From an uncultured Dorea sp. (GTDB taxonomy: Bacteria; Bacillota; Clostridia; Lachnospirales; Lachnospiraceae), in the NCBI GenBank assembly GCA_910589275.1, contig CAJUTH010000001.1, forward strand, positions 1-64,000: DNA of 64,000 nucleotides, read 5' to 3'. Each line of letters opens with the position of its first letter. Within the stretch, counting starts at the first letter, position 1. Below the pieces are notes generated by a model. The model made no database searches. It saw only the letters and a list, made by a program, of their open reading frames with translations, and was not told where the DNA came from. A program made the position numbers and the translations under genes. Below are positions 33,067 to 42,563 of this stretch, one piece after another.

Positions 33067-36000
33067 ATGTATAAGAAGGTTTCTACGGATCTGAAATTCG
33101 TAGATCGTGAAAAGGAAATCGAGAAATTTTGGAAAGAGAATCATATTTTTGAAAAAAGCATGGAGAACCGAAAAGAGGGGGAAACCTATACCTTTTATGA
33201 CGGTCCGCCGACTGCTAACGGTAAACCGCATATCGGTCATGTGCTGACCCGTGTTATCAAGGACATGATTCCCAGATACCGAACGATGAAGGGCTGTATG
33301 GTCCCCCGGAAGGCGGGCTGGGATACCCACGGCCTTCCGGTAGAGCTGGAGGTGGAAAAACTTCTGGGGCTTGACGGCAAGGAGCAGATTGAGGAATACG
33401 GCTTAGAGCCGTTTATCAACAAATGTAAGGAAAGCGTTTGGAAGTATAAGGGCATGTGGGAGGATTTTTCCAGCACGGTCGGCTTTTGGGCGGATATGGA
33501 GGATCCTTATGTAACGTACCACAATGATTTTATCGAATCGGAATGGTGGGCGCTGAAAAAAATCTGGGATAAAGGGCTTCTCTATAAGGGATTTAAGATC
33601 GTTCCTTACTGTCCGCGCTGCGGTACGCCCCTTTCTGCCCAGGAGGTAGCCCAGGGGTATAAAGATGTAAAGGAACGGTCTGCAATCGTCCGTTTTAAGG
33701 CAAAAGGAGAAGACGCCTATATCCTGGCATGGACCACAACGCCATGGACGCTGCCCTCGAATCTGGGTTTGTGCGTGAATCCAAAGGAAACCTACGCGAA
33801 GGTATCCTGCGCGGACGGCTATATCTATTATATGGCGGAAGCGCTGTTAGATACGGTTCTTGGGCCGCTTGCGGAGGAAGGAAAAGCAGCGTATGAGGTT
33901 CTGGAGACCTATACAGGAAAAGAACTGGAGTTTAAAGAATATGAGCCGCTTTATCAGTGTGCGGCGGACGGGATTGCCGGACAGAATAAGAAGGCGTTCT
34001 ATGTAACCTGCGACGACTATGTAACGCTGACAGACGGTACCGGGGTGGTTCACATTGCCCCCGCGTTTGGCGAGGACGATGCAAAAGTGTGCCGGAAATA
34101 CGATATGCCTTTTGTCCAGCTTGTGGATGAGAAGGGCAATATGGCGGAGTCTACGCCTTTTGCGGGACTCTTTGTAAAGAAAGCAGATCCGGAGGTGCTC
34201 AAAGACTTGGAAGCAAGGAGCCTTCTGTTCTCTGCGCCTAAATTTGAACACAGCTATCCACATTGCTGGAGATGTGATACGCCTCTGATCTATTATGCGA
34301 GAGAATCTTGGTTCATCAAGATGACGGAAGTAAAAGAGGACTTGATTGCTAATAATAATACCATCAATTGGATTCCGGAGAGCATTGGAAAGGGCCGATT
34401 CGGCGACTGGCTGGAGAATGTTCAGGACTGGGGTATCAGCCGTAACCGCTACTGGGGGACCCCCTTAAATATCTGGGAGTGTGAGTGCGGACATCAGCAT
34501 TCCATCGGAAGCATTGAGGAATTAAAGAGCATGTCGGATAACTGTCCGGAGGATATCGAGCTTCACCGTCCCTATATTGATGAAGTGACCATCCGCTGCC
34601 CGAAATGCGGGAAGCAGATGCACCGTGTTCCGGAAGTGATTGACTGCTGGTTTGACAGCGGCGCAATGCCTTTTGCACAGCATCATTATCCTTTTGAGAA
34701 CAAAGAACTGTTCGAGCAGCAGTTCCCGGCGCATTTTATATCGGAAGCAGTAGACCAGACCCGCGGATGGTTCTATTCGCTGCTGGCGATCTCTACGCTG
34801 ATCTTTAACCAGGCGCCTTACAAGAATGTAATCGTACTTGGACATGTACAGGATGAGAATGGGCAGAAGATGAGCAAATCTAAAGGGAATGCAGTAGACC
34901 CGTTCGAAGCGCTGGAAGAATATGGGGCTGATGCGATCCGCTGGTATTTCTATGTGAACAGCGCGCCATGGCTTCCAAACCGTTTCCATGGAAAGGCGGT
35001 AGTAGAGGGGCAGCGTAAGTTCATGGGTACCTTGTGGAATACCTATGCATTTTTTGTGCTGTATGCGAATATCGATGAATTTGACGCGTCTAAGTATACG
35101 TTAGAGTACGATAAGCTGTCGGTTATGGATAAGTGGTTATTGTCTAAACTGAATACATTGATTAAAACAGTGGATGAAAATCTTGGAAATTACCGGATTC
35201 CGGAGACGGCGAGAGCTCTGCAGGATTTTGTAGACGATATGAGCAACTGGTATGTAAGGAGAAGCCGTGAGCGTTTCTGGGCGAAAGGCATGGAGCAGGA
35301 TAAGATTAATGCTTATATGACTCTTTACACGGCGTTAGTGGAATGCTGCAAGGCGGCGGCTCCGATGGTTCCGTTTATGACCGAACAGATTTATCAGAAT
35401 CTGGTAAGAAGCGTGGATCCGGAAGCGCCGGAGAGTATCCATCTGTGCGATTTCCCGTCTGTGGATGAAGGGCGAATTGATAAAGAGCTGGAAGCAAATA
35501 TGGAAGAGGTCCTGAAATTAGTCGTTATGGGCCGCGCCTGCCGAAATACGGCGAATATTAAGAACCGCCAGCCTATCGGGCAGATGTTTGTAAAAGCGGA
35601 CTTTATACTGCCGGAATTTTACCAGGATATCGTAAAGGATGAGCTGAATGTAAAAGCTGTAACATTTACACAAGATGTACGGGAATTTACGTCTTATACT
35701 TTTAAGCCTCAGCTAAAGACAGTCGGCCCCAAATATGGTAAAATGTTAGGTGGAATTAAGACAGCGCTCAGTGGACTGGACGGAAATGCGGCGATGGATG
35801 AGCTGAATGAGTCAGATGCTTTAAAGCTTGCGGTAAATGGACAGGAAATCACGCTGTTTAGGGAAGATTTGCTGATTGAGACCGCTCAGATGGAAGGCTA
35901 TGTGTCTGAGAATGATAATGGAATTACCGTTGTTTTGGATACCAATCTGACAGAAGAGCTTCTGGAAGAAGGTTTTGTCCGTGAGATTATCAGCAAGGTT

Positions 36001-36219
36001 CAGACTATGCGGAAGGAAGCGGATTTCGAGGTGATGGATCAGATTGCCATTACTTACGAAGGAAGTGAGAAGGCTTCCGGAGTATTTGCGGATAACGCGG
36101 ATGTGATCGGCTCTGAGACGCTTGCTCAGACAGTTGCGCAGAAAACTCCTGCCGGATATGTGAAGGAGTGGACGATTAACGGGGAGAAAGTAACACTTGG
36201 CGTAGAAAAATTAGGATAA
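33067..36219 (+). CDS. ileS: Isoleucyl-tRNA synthetase
   Basis: A 1050-aa class I aminoacyl-tRNA synthetase that charges tRNA-Ile. Seen: HIGH motif (55-58, in ANGKPHIGHVLTR), the editing domain with AWTTTPWTLPSNL, KMSKS (601-605, QKMSKSKGN), and zinc-type Cys pairs (YCPRCG and others). The length and pattern fit the long, eukaryote/archaea-like IleS2 class more than the roughly 930-aa type 1; IleS2 enzymes are often less sensitive to mupirocin (family knowledge, not shown here). Start ATG follows GAAGGAGG. It is controlled by the T-box upstream. Confidence 0.96.
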   Translation: MYKKVSTDLKFVDREKEIEKFWKENHIFEKSMENRKEGETYTFYDGPPTANGKPHIGHVLTRVIKDMIPRYRTMKGCMVPRKAGWDTHGLPVELEVEKLLGLDGKEQIEEYGLEPFINKCKESVWKYKGMWEDFSSTVGFWADMEDPYVTYHNDFIESEWWALKKIWDKGLLYKGFKIVPYCPRCGTPLSAQEVAQGYKDVKERSAIVRFKAKGEDAYILAWTTTPWTLPSNLGLCVNPKETYAKVSCADGYIYYMAEALLDTVLGPLAEEGKAAYEVLETYTGKELEFKEYEPLYQCAADGIAGQNKKAFYVTCDDYVTLTDGTGVVHIAPAFGEDDAKVCRKYDMPFVQLVDEKGNMAESTPFAGLFVKKADPEVLKDLEARSLLFSAPKFEHSYPHCWRCDTPLIYYARESWFIKMTEVKEDLIANNNTINWIPESIGKGRFGDWLENVQDWGISRNRYWGTPLNIWECECGHQHSIGSIEELKSMSDNCPEDIELHRPYIDEVTIRCPKCGKQMHRVPEVIDCWFDSGAMPFAQHHYPFENKELFEQQFPAHFISEAVDQTRGWFYSLLAISTLIFNQAPYKNVIVLGHVQDENGQKMSKSKGNAVDPFEALEEYGADAIRWYFYVNSAPWLPNRFHGKAVVEGQRKFMGTLWNTYAFFVLYANIDEFDASKYTLEYDKLSVMDKWLLSKLNTLIKTVDENLGNYRIPETARALQDFVDDMSNWYVRRSRERFWAKGMEQDKINAYMTLYTALVECCKAAAPMVPFMTEQIYQNLVRSVDPEAPESIHLCDFPSVDEGRIDKELEANMEEVLKLVVMGRACRNTANIKNRQPIGQMFVKADFILPEFYQDIVKDELNVKAVTFTQDVREFTSYTFKPQLKTVGPKYGKMLGGIKTALSGLDGNAAMDELNESDALKLAVNGQEITLFREDLLIETAQMEGYVSENDNGITVVLDTNLTEELLEEGFVREIISKVQTMRKEADFEVMDQIAITYEGSEKASGVFADNADVIGSETLAQTVAQKTPAGYVKEWTINGEKVTLGVEKLG

Positions 36220-36235
36220 GAGGGGATGAAAAGCT

Positions 36236-38701
36236 ATGAATTCAAGATTTGACAAAGCAACTTTTAAGAAGGAAGTACTGGATAACTGCAGACGCCTGTA
36301 CCGCAAGGAGCTGACGGAAGCCTCTCCACAGGAGCAGTTTCAGGCAGTTTCCTATGCGGTAAAAGAAGCGATTATTGACAATTGGATGGCGACCCAGAAA
36401 CAGTTTGATAAAGAAGATCCAAAGATTGTGTATTATATGTCTATGGAATTTCTTATGGGTCGTGCGCTGGGCAATAACCTGATTAACATGACTGCATATA
36501 AGGAAGTAAAGGAAGCGCTTGACGAGATGAATATTAACCTGAACTTTATCGAAGATCAGGAACTGGATCCGGCGCTTGGAAACGGCGGTCTGGGACGGCT
36601 GGCCGCATGTTTTTTGGATTCGCTGGCGTCTCTCGGCTATGCGGCATACGGGTGCGGTATCCGTTACCATTATGGTATGTTTAAACAAGAGATTAACAAT
36701 GGAGAGCAGGTTGAGAAGCCGGATAACTGGCTGAGGTACGGTAATCCATTTGAACTGAGAAGACCGGAATATGCGAAAGAAATCCGTTTTGGCGGTAATA
36801 TCCGCGTAGAGTATGATGACTCAACAGGAAAGACTTTATTTAAACAGGAGAATTACGAGTCGGTTCTTGCCGTGCCGTATGATTATCCGATTGTCGGTTA
36901 TAACAATAATCAGGTGAATACACTTCGTATCTGGGATGCGGAGCCGATTGTCGATTTTCAGTTAGAGTCTTTCGACAGAGGAGATTATTTTAAAGCGGTA
37001 GAGCAGCAGAATCTGGCAAAGACGATTGTAGATGTACTGTATCCGAATGACAATCACTATGCCGGAAAAGAGCTTCGTCTGAAACAGCAGTATTTCTTTG
37101 TATCGGCAAGCCTTCAGGCTGCGGTTGCCAGATATATGGGAGGCCATGATGATGTGCGTAAGCTGTATGAGAAAGCGACTTTCCAGATGAACGATACTCA
37201 TCCGACAGTGGCGGTTGCAGAGCTTATGAGGATTCTTCTTGACGATTATCATCTGGAGTGGAATGAAGCATGGGATGTTACTACAAAATCATGTGCGTAC
37301 ACGAATCATACAATTATGGCAGAGGCGCTGGAGAAATGGCCGGTGGATCTGTTCTCCAAGCTTCTTCCAAGAGTATATCAGATTATTCAGGAAATCGACC
37401 GCCGCTTCCTGCTTCAGGTAGAGGCTGCATATCCGGGTAATCAGGAGAAGGTTAAGAGCATGGCAATCGTCCGGGACGGACAGGTGAAGATGGCGCATCT
37501 TGCTATTGTCGCAGGTTATTCTGTAAATGGTGTTGCAAGGCTTCACACTGAGATTCTGAAAAAGCGTGAGCTGAGAGATTTCTACGAGATGATGCCGCAG
37601 AAATTTAATAACAAGACGAATGGTATTACACAGAGGCGTTTCCTGATGCATGGTAATCCGCTGCTTGCCGACTGGGTAACAAAGAAGCTTGGAACTGATC
37701 GATGGGCGACAGATTTGTCGTTAATTTCAGGTCTTAAGAAATATGCGGATGATGAGCAGGCACTGAAGGAGTTTATGGATATCAAGTATAAGAACAAAGA
37801 ACGTCTTGCCGCTTACATTTTACGGCATAACGGTATTGAGGTTGATCCACGTTCTATGTTTGACGTGCAGGTAAAGAGGCTTCATGAGTATAAACGGCAG
37901 CTCTTGAATATTTTGCATGTTATGTATCTGTACAATAAGATTAAGGATAACCCGGAGATGGAATTTTATCCAAGAACCTTTATTTTTGGAGCTAAGGCAT
38001 CTGCTGGATATATCCGTGCCAAGGAAATTATTAAGCTGATTAATTCGGTTGCCGAGGTGGTGAATAATGATCCGAAGGTGAATGGTAAACTGAAGATTGT
38101 ATTTATTGAAGATTACCGTGTATCCAACGCAGAATTGATTTTCGCGGCAGCAGATGTGAGCGAGCAGATTTCGACCGCATCCAAGGAAGCGTCAGGAACC
38201 GGCAATATGAAGTTTATGCTGAACGGCGCGCCTACAATCGGAACTATGGACGGCGCGAATGTGGAAATTGTAGAAGAAGTGGGCGAAGAGAATGCGTTTA
38301 TCTTTGGTCTGAGTTCGGATGAAGTTATGAATTACGAGAAGAATGGCGGATATAACCCGTACGATATTTATAATAATGATGAAGAAATCCGCCGTGTGGT
38401 AAACCAGCTTGTAGACGGTACCTATGCGAATGGCAATACTGAAAAGTATCGTGACCTGTATAACTGCCTGCTGAATAATAAAGGCAGCGACCGTCCGGAT
38501 ATGTATTTCATCCTGAAGGATTTCCGCGCTTATGCACAGGCTCAGGAAAAGGTTGAGGAAGCATACAGAGACAAAGAAGGATGGGCAAAGAAAGCGCTTC
38601 TCAATACGGCTTGCTGCGGTAAATTCTCTTCTGACAGGACAATCGAAGAATATGTATCTGATATCTGGCATCTTGACAAGATTCAGGTGAACATGGACTA
38701 A
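36236..38701 (+). CDS. glgP: Glycogen/starch phosphorylase
   Basis: An 821-aa phosphorylase that releases glucose-1-phosphate from glycogen or maltodextrin ends. Seen: GNGGLGRLAACFLDSLASLG (substrate and PLP region), the FNNKTNGITQRRFL motif, and EASGTGNMKFMLNGA with the pyridoxal-phosphate Lys659. Length and motifs are those of a complete GT35 enzyme. It lies 16 bp after ileS and may be partly co-transcribed from the T-box leader. A strong terminator follows. Confidence 0.96.
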   Translation: MNSRFDKATFKKEVLDNCRRLYRKELTEASPQEQFQAVSYAVKEAIIDNWMATQKQFDKEDPKIVYYMSMEFLMGRALGNNLINMTAYKEVKEALDEMNINLNFIEDQELDPALGNGGLGRLAACFLDSLASLGYAAYGCGIRYHYGMFKQEINNGEQVEKPDNWLRYGNPFELRRPEYAKEIRFGGNIRVEYDDSTGKTLFKQENYESVLAVPYDYPIVGYNNNQVNTLRIWDAEPIVDFQLESFDRGDYFKAVEQQNLAKTIVDVLYPNDNHYAGKELRLKQQYFFVSASLQAAVARYMGGHDDVRKLYEKATFQMNDTHPTVAVAELMRILLDDYHLEWNEAWDVTTKSCAYTNHTIMAEALEKWPVDLFSKLLPRVYQIIQEIDRRFLLQVEAAYPGNQEKVKSMAIVRDGQVKMAHLAIVAGYSVNGVARLHTEILKKRELRDFYEMMPQKFNNKTNGITQRRFLMHGNPLLADWVTKKLGTDRWATDLSLISGLKKYADDEQALKEFMDIKYKNKERLAAYILRHNGIEVDPRSMFDVQVKRLHEYKRQLLNILHVMYLYNKIKDNPEMEFYPRTFIFGAKASAGYIRAKEIIKLINSVAEVVNNDPKVNGKLKIVFIEDYRVSNAELIFAAADVSEQISTASKEASGTGNMKFMLNGAPTIGTMDGANVEIVEEVGEENAFIFGLSSDEVMNYEKNGGYNPYDIYNNDEEIRRVVNQLVDGTYANGNTEKYRDLYNCLLNNKGSDRPDMYFILKDFRAYAQAQEKVEEAYRDKEGWAKKALLNTACCGKFSSDRTIEEYVSDIWHLDKIQVNMD

Positions 38702-38740
38702 TAACTGCGTATTGATAAATAGTGCGTGCATAAAAGGAAG

Positions 38741-38776
38741 AGCCCTCTCATACATTATCGTATGGGAGGGCTTTTT
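38741..38776 (+). terminator. Terminator of glgP overlapping the spoIID ribosome site
   Basis: A 13-bp stem (38741-38753 with 38760-38772, one G-U) followed by TTTTT. The 3' arm contains GGGAGGG, the only ribosome site before the ATG at 38777, so the same hairpin ends glgP mRNA and would hide the spoIID start on any read-through transcript. Confidence 0.85.
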
Positions 38777-39664
38777 ATGCTGCAGAAAATGAAACGAATG
38801 GGAAGCTATCTAATCATTATTGTTCTATTGCCGTATATAATTACCGTTTTTTTAAACGGACCGACGGTAACGACCTCTGCAAATGTGGATGAGGAGGTTA
38901 TTACAGTAGAAAATGAAAGAAAAGAAATAGAGATGTCCATCGAGGAATACTGCATTGGAAGGCTCGCAAAAGAAATACCGGCTGATTATAAAAAGGAGGC
39001 GATTAAAGCCCAGGCGGTATTGGTGAGAACGACTGTGTATGGGCAGATTCTGGAGGCGGGCAGCAGTACGGTGCTTCCGGATGAATTTTGGACAACGGAA
39101 GAGATGCGGAAGGAATGGGGAGCGGGAAAATACAGCAGTAATTATGATAAGCTGAAATCTGCATGGGAAGAGACAGATGGACAAGTGTTGATGTATGGAG
39201 GGGCGCCGGCAAACGTGCCCTATTGCAGACTGACAAACGGAAGCACCAGAGACGGGGCGGAGGTGCTGGGGAGCGAAGAGTATCCGTATTTAAAAATTAA
39301 AGAGTGTCCGCTTGATATAGAAGCAAAGGAACAGATGCAGACAATTATTTTGGATGAAATGGCGGTTCAGGTTACCGCCGTGGATACGGCCGGGTATGTG
39401 CTTAGTGTGCAGGCCGGGGAAGAAACGGTAAACGGAGAAGAATTTCGCAAAACATATGGACTTGCCTCTAGCTGCTTTACCCTGCAGAATTATGACGGTA
39501 AGCTCCGTATTACCACAAGAGGAGTGGGACACGGACTTGGAATGAGCCAATATACGGCAAACAGGATGGCAAAAGATGGAAGCGGTTTTGAAGAAATTCT
39601 TGCATATTTTTTTGAGGGAACAGAGTTAAAAGAAGTTACTGATATTGTGAGAGACACTGAATAA
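38777..39664 (+). CDS. spoIID: SpoIID-family lytic transglycosylase
   Basis: A 295-aa mother-cell sporulation protein that cleaves denuded peptidoglycan during engulfment. Seen: an N-terminal membrane helix (about 9-28), SIEEYCIGRLAKEIPADYKKEAIKAQAVLVRT (the SpoIID/LytB core) and a C-terminal RGVGHGLGMSQYTANRMA motif. It is followed by a SpoIIQ-like gene, the same order as in Bacillus. The start has its ribosome site inside the upstream terminator hairpin; other in-frame ATGs (residues 5 and 8) have no better site. Confidence 0.88.
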   Translation: MLQKMKRMGSYLIIIVLLPYIITVFLNGPTVTTSANVDEEVITVENERKEIEMSIEEYCIGRLAKEIPADYKKEAIKAQAVLVRTTVYGQILEAGSSTVLPDEFWTTEEMRKEWGAGKYSSNYDKLKSAWEETDGQVLMYGGAPANVPYCRLTNGSTRDGAEVLGSEEYPYLKIKECPLDIEAKEQMQTIILDEMAVQVTAVDTAGYVLSVQAGEETVNGEEFRKTYGLASSCFTLQNYDGKLRITTRGVGHGLGMSQYTANRMAKDGSGFEEILAYFFEGTELKEVTDIVRDTE

Positions 39665-39706
39665 AAGAACCGGCTTCTGGCAAAAATATAGCCAGAGGTG
39701 ATGAAT

Positions 39707-40465
39707 ATGAATAAGAGACCAAAGCCTTCAAGAAAAAGAGGTGCGTCTGTTGGGATTGCAATTTGCTTTGCGGCGGCAGTTGCGATTGTGGGAACATATA
39801 CACTGAAGAGTTACCAGAAATCTGACCGCTCAGAGACCAGCAGGTTGGAGGAAACCGACAGCACAGAAGATAAAGTGAAGGTGCAAACAAGATCAGCAAA
39901 TACAGACAGGCTGGTGATTGATACAGAAGATGACGAGAAAGAAAAGGAAACCGAAGAAACAAAGGAAGAAACAGGAGAAGGCGCCGAAGAGGAGATAAAG
40001 GAAGTCCAGCCGGGCGTGGAGACGGCGGGCAGCAGCACAGCCCTTAGCTTTAGTGAGAACAGCCAGTTGCTGTGGCCGGTAAACGGGCAGATCCTTCTGA
40101 ATTTCAGCATGGACAAGACCGTATATTTCTCTACGCTTGATCAGTATAAGTACAATCCGGCGCTGGTTATCTCCGGCGCAGAAGGAGATCAGGTTATTAG
40201 CGGCGCGGCCGGAATGGTAAAATCCATTGATGTAACATCGCAGACGGGCACCACAGTCAATTTGGATCTGGGAAACGGATATGAGCTGTTTGTAGGGCAG
40301 CTTAAGGAGGTTCCGGTAAATACCGGCGATTACGTGAATGCAAATACGGTTATTGGATATGTAAGCCAGCCGACAAAGTACTATTCCGTTGAGGGGTGCA
40401 ATGTGTATTACGAAATGCGGAAAGACGGACAGCCGATTGATCCGCTGCAGTTTGTGGATGAGTAA
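39707..40465 (+). CDS. spoIIQ: SpoIIQ-like protein with degenerate M23 peptidase domain
   Basis: A 252-aa forespore membrane protein. Seen: basic N-terminus, membrane helix (about 12-32), a Glu/Thr-rich linker (about 35-110), and a LytM/M23 domain (about 120-252). The catalytic His of M23 enzymes are replaced: the HxH position reads VYYEMR and the first His motif reads DLGNGYEL, so it is almost surely inactive as a peptidase, as known for several SpoIIQ proteins that act as scaffolds with SpoIIIAH. ATG 39707 is chosen for AGAGGTG at the right distance. Adjacent to spoIID. Confidence 0.82.
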   Translation: MNKRPKPSRKRGASVGIAICFAAAVAIVGTYTLKSYQKSDRSETSRLEETDSTEDKVKVQTRSANTDRLVIDTEDDEKEKETEETKEETGEGAEEEIKEVQPGVETAGSSTALSFSENSQLLWPVNGQILLNFSMDKTVYFSTLDQYKYNPALVISGAEGDQVISGAAGMVKSIDVTSQTGTTVNLDLGNGYELFVGQLKEVPVNTGDYVNANTVIGYVSQPTKYYSVEGCNVYYEMRKDGQPIDPLQFVDE

Positions 40466-40514
40466 GAAGAGAAGAAAAGCCGTATGAGCGGCCTGTTAGG
40501 CCGCAAATAGCAGC

Positions 40515-40541
40515 AAAGCCGGGGGATTTTCCCGGCTTTTT
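40515..40541 (+). terminator. Terminator after the spoIIQ-like gene
   Basis: AGCCGGG (40517-40523) pairs with CCCGGCT (40531-40537), loop of 7 bases, followed by TTTT. Confidence 0.85.
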
Positions 40542-40662
40542 CTTCTGGCTTTGGTTGCGCGTAAGAAGCCAGGCGGTTATACTGAATGTAAGGCCGGGCG
40601 GAGCGTTGAAAATAGTAGCAAAGCCGGCTGGAATAATTAGGTGTGTATATGGTGAATGGGTT

Positions 40663-40932
40663 ATGAATTATACATATATGGTAAGATGCAGGGATGGCAG
40701 TTTATATACAGGATGGACAACGGATATTGAGAAACGGGTAAAGGCGCATAATGAAGGGAAAGGCGCGAAATACACACACAGCCGAAGGCCGGTCAGGCTG
40801 GCGTATTATGAGGCTTTTGAAACGAAAGAGGAGGCTATGAAGAGGGAATATGCGATCAAGCATATGAATAAGGCGGCAAAGGAGAAACTGGTTAAAGAAA
40901 ATAAAAATAGAACCAAAACGGAAATGGAATAA
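40663..40932 (+). CDS. GIY-YIG nuclease-domain protein (YhbQ/UPF0213-like)
   Basis: An 89-aa protein made only of a GIY-YIG domain. Seen: YTYMVRCRDGSLYTGWT (the GIY...YIG positions read YMV and YTG), then the conserved Arg in DIEKRVKAHNEGKGAKYTHSRRP and Glu in KEEAMKREYAIKHM. ATG 40663 is chosen as the domain starts there; the frame is open further upstream with no homology. YhbQ-type proteins are thought to act on DNA, but their role in cells is poorly known. It stands alone. Confidence 0.85.
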   Translation: MNYTYMVRCRDGSLYTGWTTDIEKRVKAHNEGKGAKYTHSRRPVRLAYYEAFETKEEAMKREYAIKHMNKAAKEKLVKENKNRTKTEME

Positions 40933-41021
40933 AAAATGGGAATAAAAAGATGCAAAGTATATCGGGGTTCCAACAGGGACTTTACATCTTAATTGGTTGA
41001 CATTAGATCAGGCTGTAAAGC

Positions 41022-41684
41022 TTATAGTACAAATGCATACATGACTATGAAATGGCAGGCGCTTCCGCCCATCACAAACAGGTGGAATATCTCATGGCTT
41101 CCAAAATACCGATGCTTTGTATTAAATAATGAGAGCTTTAATGCATATATAATACCGCCTATGGTGTAGATGATGCCTCCGGCAAGAAGCCATCCAAAGG
41201 CAGCGGGAGACAAGGAATTTAGAAGCTGGGTAAATGCCAATACGCAGGTCCAGCCCATGCCGATGTATAAGACGGAAGATACCCACTTCGGACAGTTGAT
41301 CCAGAATGCTTTGATGATGATTCCGGCAATTGCAAAGCTCCAGACGATGGCGAGCAGGATGATGCCAAGCCGGCCGCGCAGGACTATGAGACAGATCGGA
41401 GTGTAGCTTCCCGCGATCAAGACGGAGATCATCATGTGGTCGATTTTTTTCAAAACCGTATTGATCCGTTTGGAACGGTCAAAGGTATGATAGGTAGTGC
41501 TGGCAGCATATAATAAAATCAGGCTGGCAGCATAAATAATAATAGATATAATATAAATCCGTTCCGGCTCATGGGCCGCTTTGATCAAAAGCGGTATGGA
41601 CGCAAAGACGGCCATCAGCATTCCGATGAAATGAGTAATGGCGCTTCCCGGGTCTTTTATGTGTTTTTTAATTGTATCTGCCAT
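41022..41684 (-). CDS. Hemolysin III / PAQR-family membrane protein
   Basis: A 220-aa seven-helix membrane protein. Seen: THFIGMLMAVFASIPLLI (first helix), STTYHTFDRSKRINTVLKKIDHMMIS, and the closing GSHEIFHLFVMGGSACHF, holding the conserved Ser, His and Asp residues of the PAQR/HlyIII family thought to bind metal. The name hemolysin comes from one family member; no toxin role is implied. No partner genes; it is transcribed alone on the minus strand. Confidence 0.9.
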   Translation of the reverse strand: MADTIKKHIKDPGSAITHFIGMLMAVFASIPLLIKAAHEPERIYIISIIIYAASLILLYAASTTYHTFDRSKRINTVLKKIDHMMISVLIAGSYTPICLIVLRGRLGIILLAIVWSFAIAGIIIKAFWINCPKWVSSVLYIGMGWTCVLAFTQLLNSLSPAAFGWLLAGGIIYTIGGIIYALKLSLFNTKHRYFGSHEIFHLFVMGGSACHFIVMYAFVL

Positions 41685-41870
41685 GGTATTCCCCTCCTAT
41701 AAATAACTATATATCGACAAGTAGTTTTTAAAACTATATAATGATATGTTGATATTATACCCAAATGGGGAAAAAAGCAATACTTACTTAAAAATTTAAG
41801 AAAATTGATCCGTTTGTATGCAGTTTTATATTTGAATGGTGTAACCTTAACTACTCCGTATTAAATAGCC

Positions 41871-41909
41871 AAAAAAAGAGGAACGAGTGCTTGTCCACCC
41901 ATTCCTCTT
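41871..41909 (-). terminator. Terminator after the rubrerythrin gene
   Basis: On the minus strand AAGAGGAA (41902-41909) pairs with TTCCTCTT (41876-41883), followed by a run of T (plus-strand A run 41871-41877). It begins about 30 bp beyond the rubrerythrin stop. Confidence 0.8.
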
Positions 41910-41938
41910 AAAAAACCTTATATTACGTGGTTTATATC

Positions 41939-42481
41939 TTAGCCGAAGTATCTCTTAAGCAGACCCTCGAACGCCTTGCCGTGTCGAGCCTCATCCCTGG
42001 CCATCTCGTGTACTGTGTCATGGATTGCGTCAAGGTTTGCAGCTTTAGCGCGTTTTGCAAGATCGAATTTGCCTGCGGTAGCGCCGTTCTCAGCGGCAAC
42101 TCTCATCTCAAGGTTCTTCTTTGTGCTGTCTGTTACAACCTCGCCGAGAAGTTCTGCGAATTTAGCGGCATGCTCTGCTTCTTCGTAAGCAGCCTTTTCC
42201 CAGTATAAACCAATCTCCGGATAGCCTTCTCTGTGGGCAACTCTTGCCATTGCAAGATACATACCAACTTCTGAGCACTCGCCGTTAAAATTAGCTCTTA
42301 AATCTTCGATGATGTCTTCGCTTACACCCTGAGCAACGCCTACAACATGCTCAGCAGCCCAGCTTAAGCCTTCGCCCTGCTCTGTAAACTTATCTGCGCC
42401 AACACCACACTGAGGACATTTCTCTGGCGCTGCCTCTCCTTCGTAAACGTAACCGCATACGGAACATACAAATTTTTTCAT
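41939..42481 (-). CDS. Reverse rubrerythrin
   Basis: A 180-aa non-heme iron protein that reduces hydrogen peroxide (and oxygen) using electrons from NADH via rubredoxin-type partners. Seen: an N-terminal rubredoxin domain (KKFVCSVCGYVYEG and CPQCG; two CxxC pairs) and a C-terminal four-helix ferritin-like domain with Glu and His ligands (NGECSEVGMYLAMARVAHRE, EEAEHAAKFAELL, DEARHGKAFEGLL). Domain order is reversed relative to classical rubrerythrin, as in clostridial revRbr. It lies 82 bp downstream of perR on the same strand; a 7-bp inverted repeat (42521-42527 with 42533-42539) in the gap may be an operator. Confidence 0.93.
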   Translation of the reverse strand: MKKFVCSVCGYVYEGEAAPEKCPQCGVGADKFTEQGEGLSWAAEHVVGVAQGVSEDIIEDLRANFNGECSEVGMYLAMARVAHREGYPEIGLYWEKAAYEEAEHAAKFAELLGEVVTDSTKKNLEMRVAAENGATAGKFDLAKRAKAANLDAIHDTVHEMARDEARHGKAFEGLLKRYFG

Positions 42482-42563
42482 AATCGTAATCTCCTTTTCT
42501 TAATTAAGTATTTTATTTAAATCAGTATTTTCTACTGATATAAATCAATGGGGCTGTATAATG

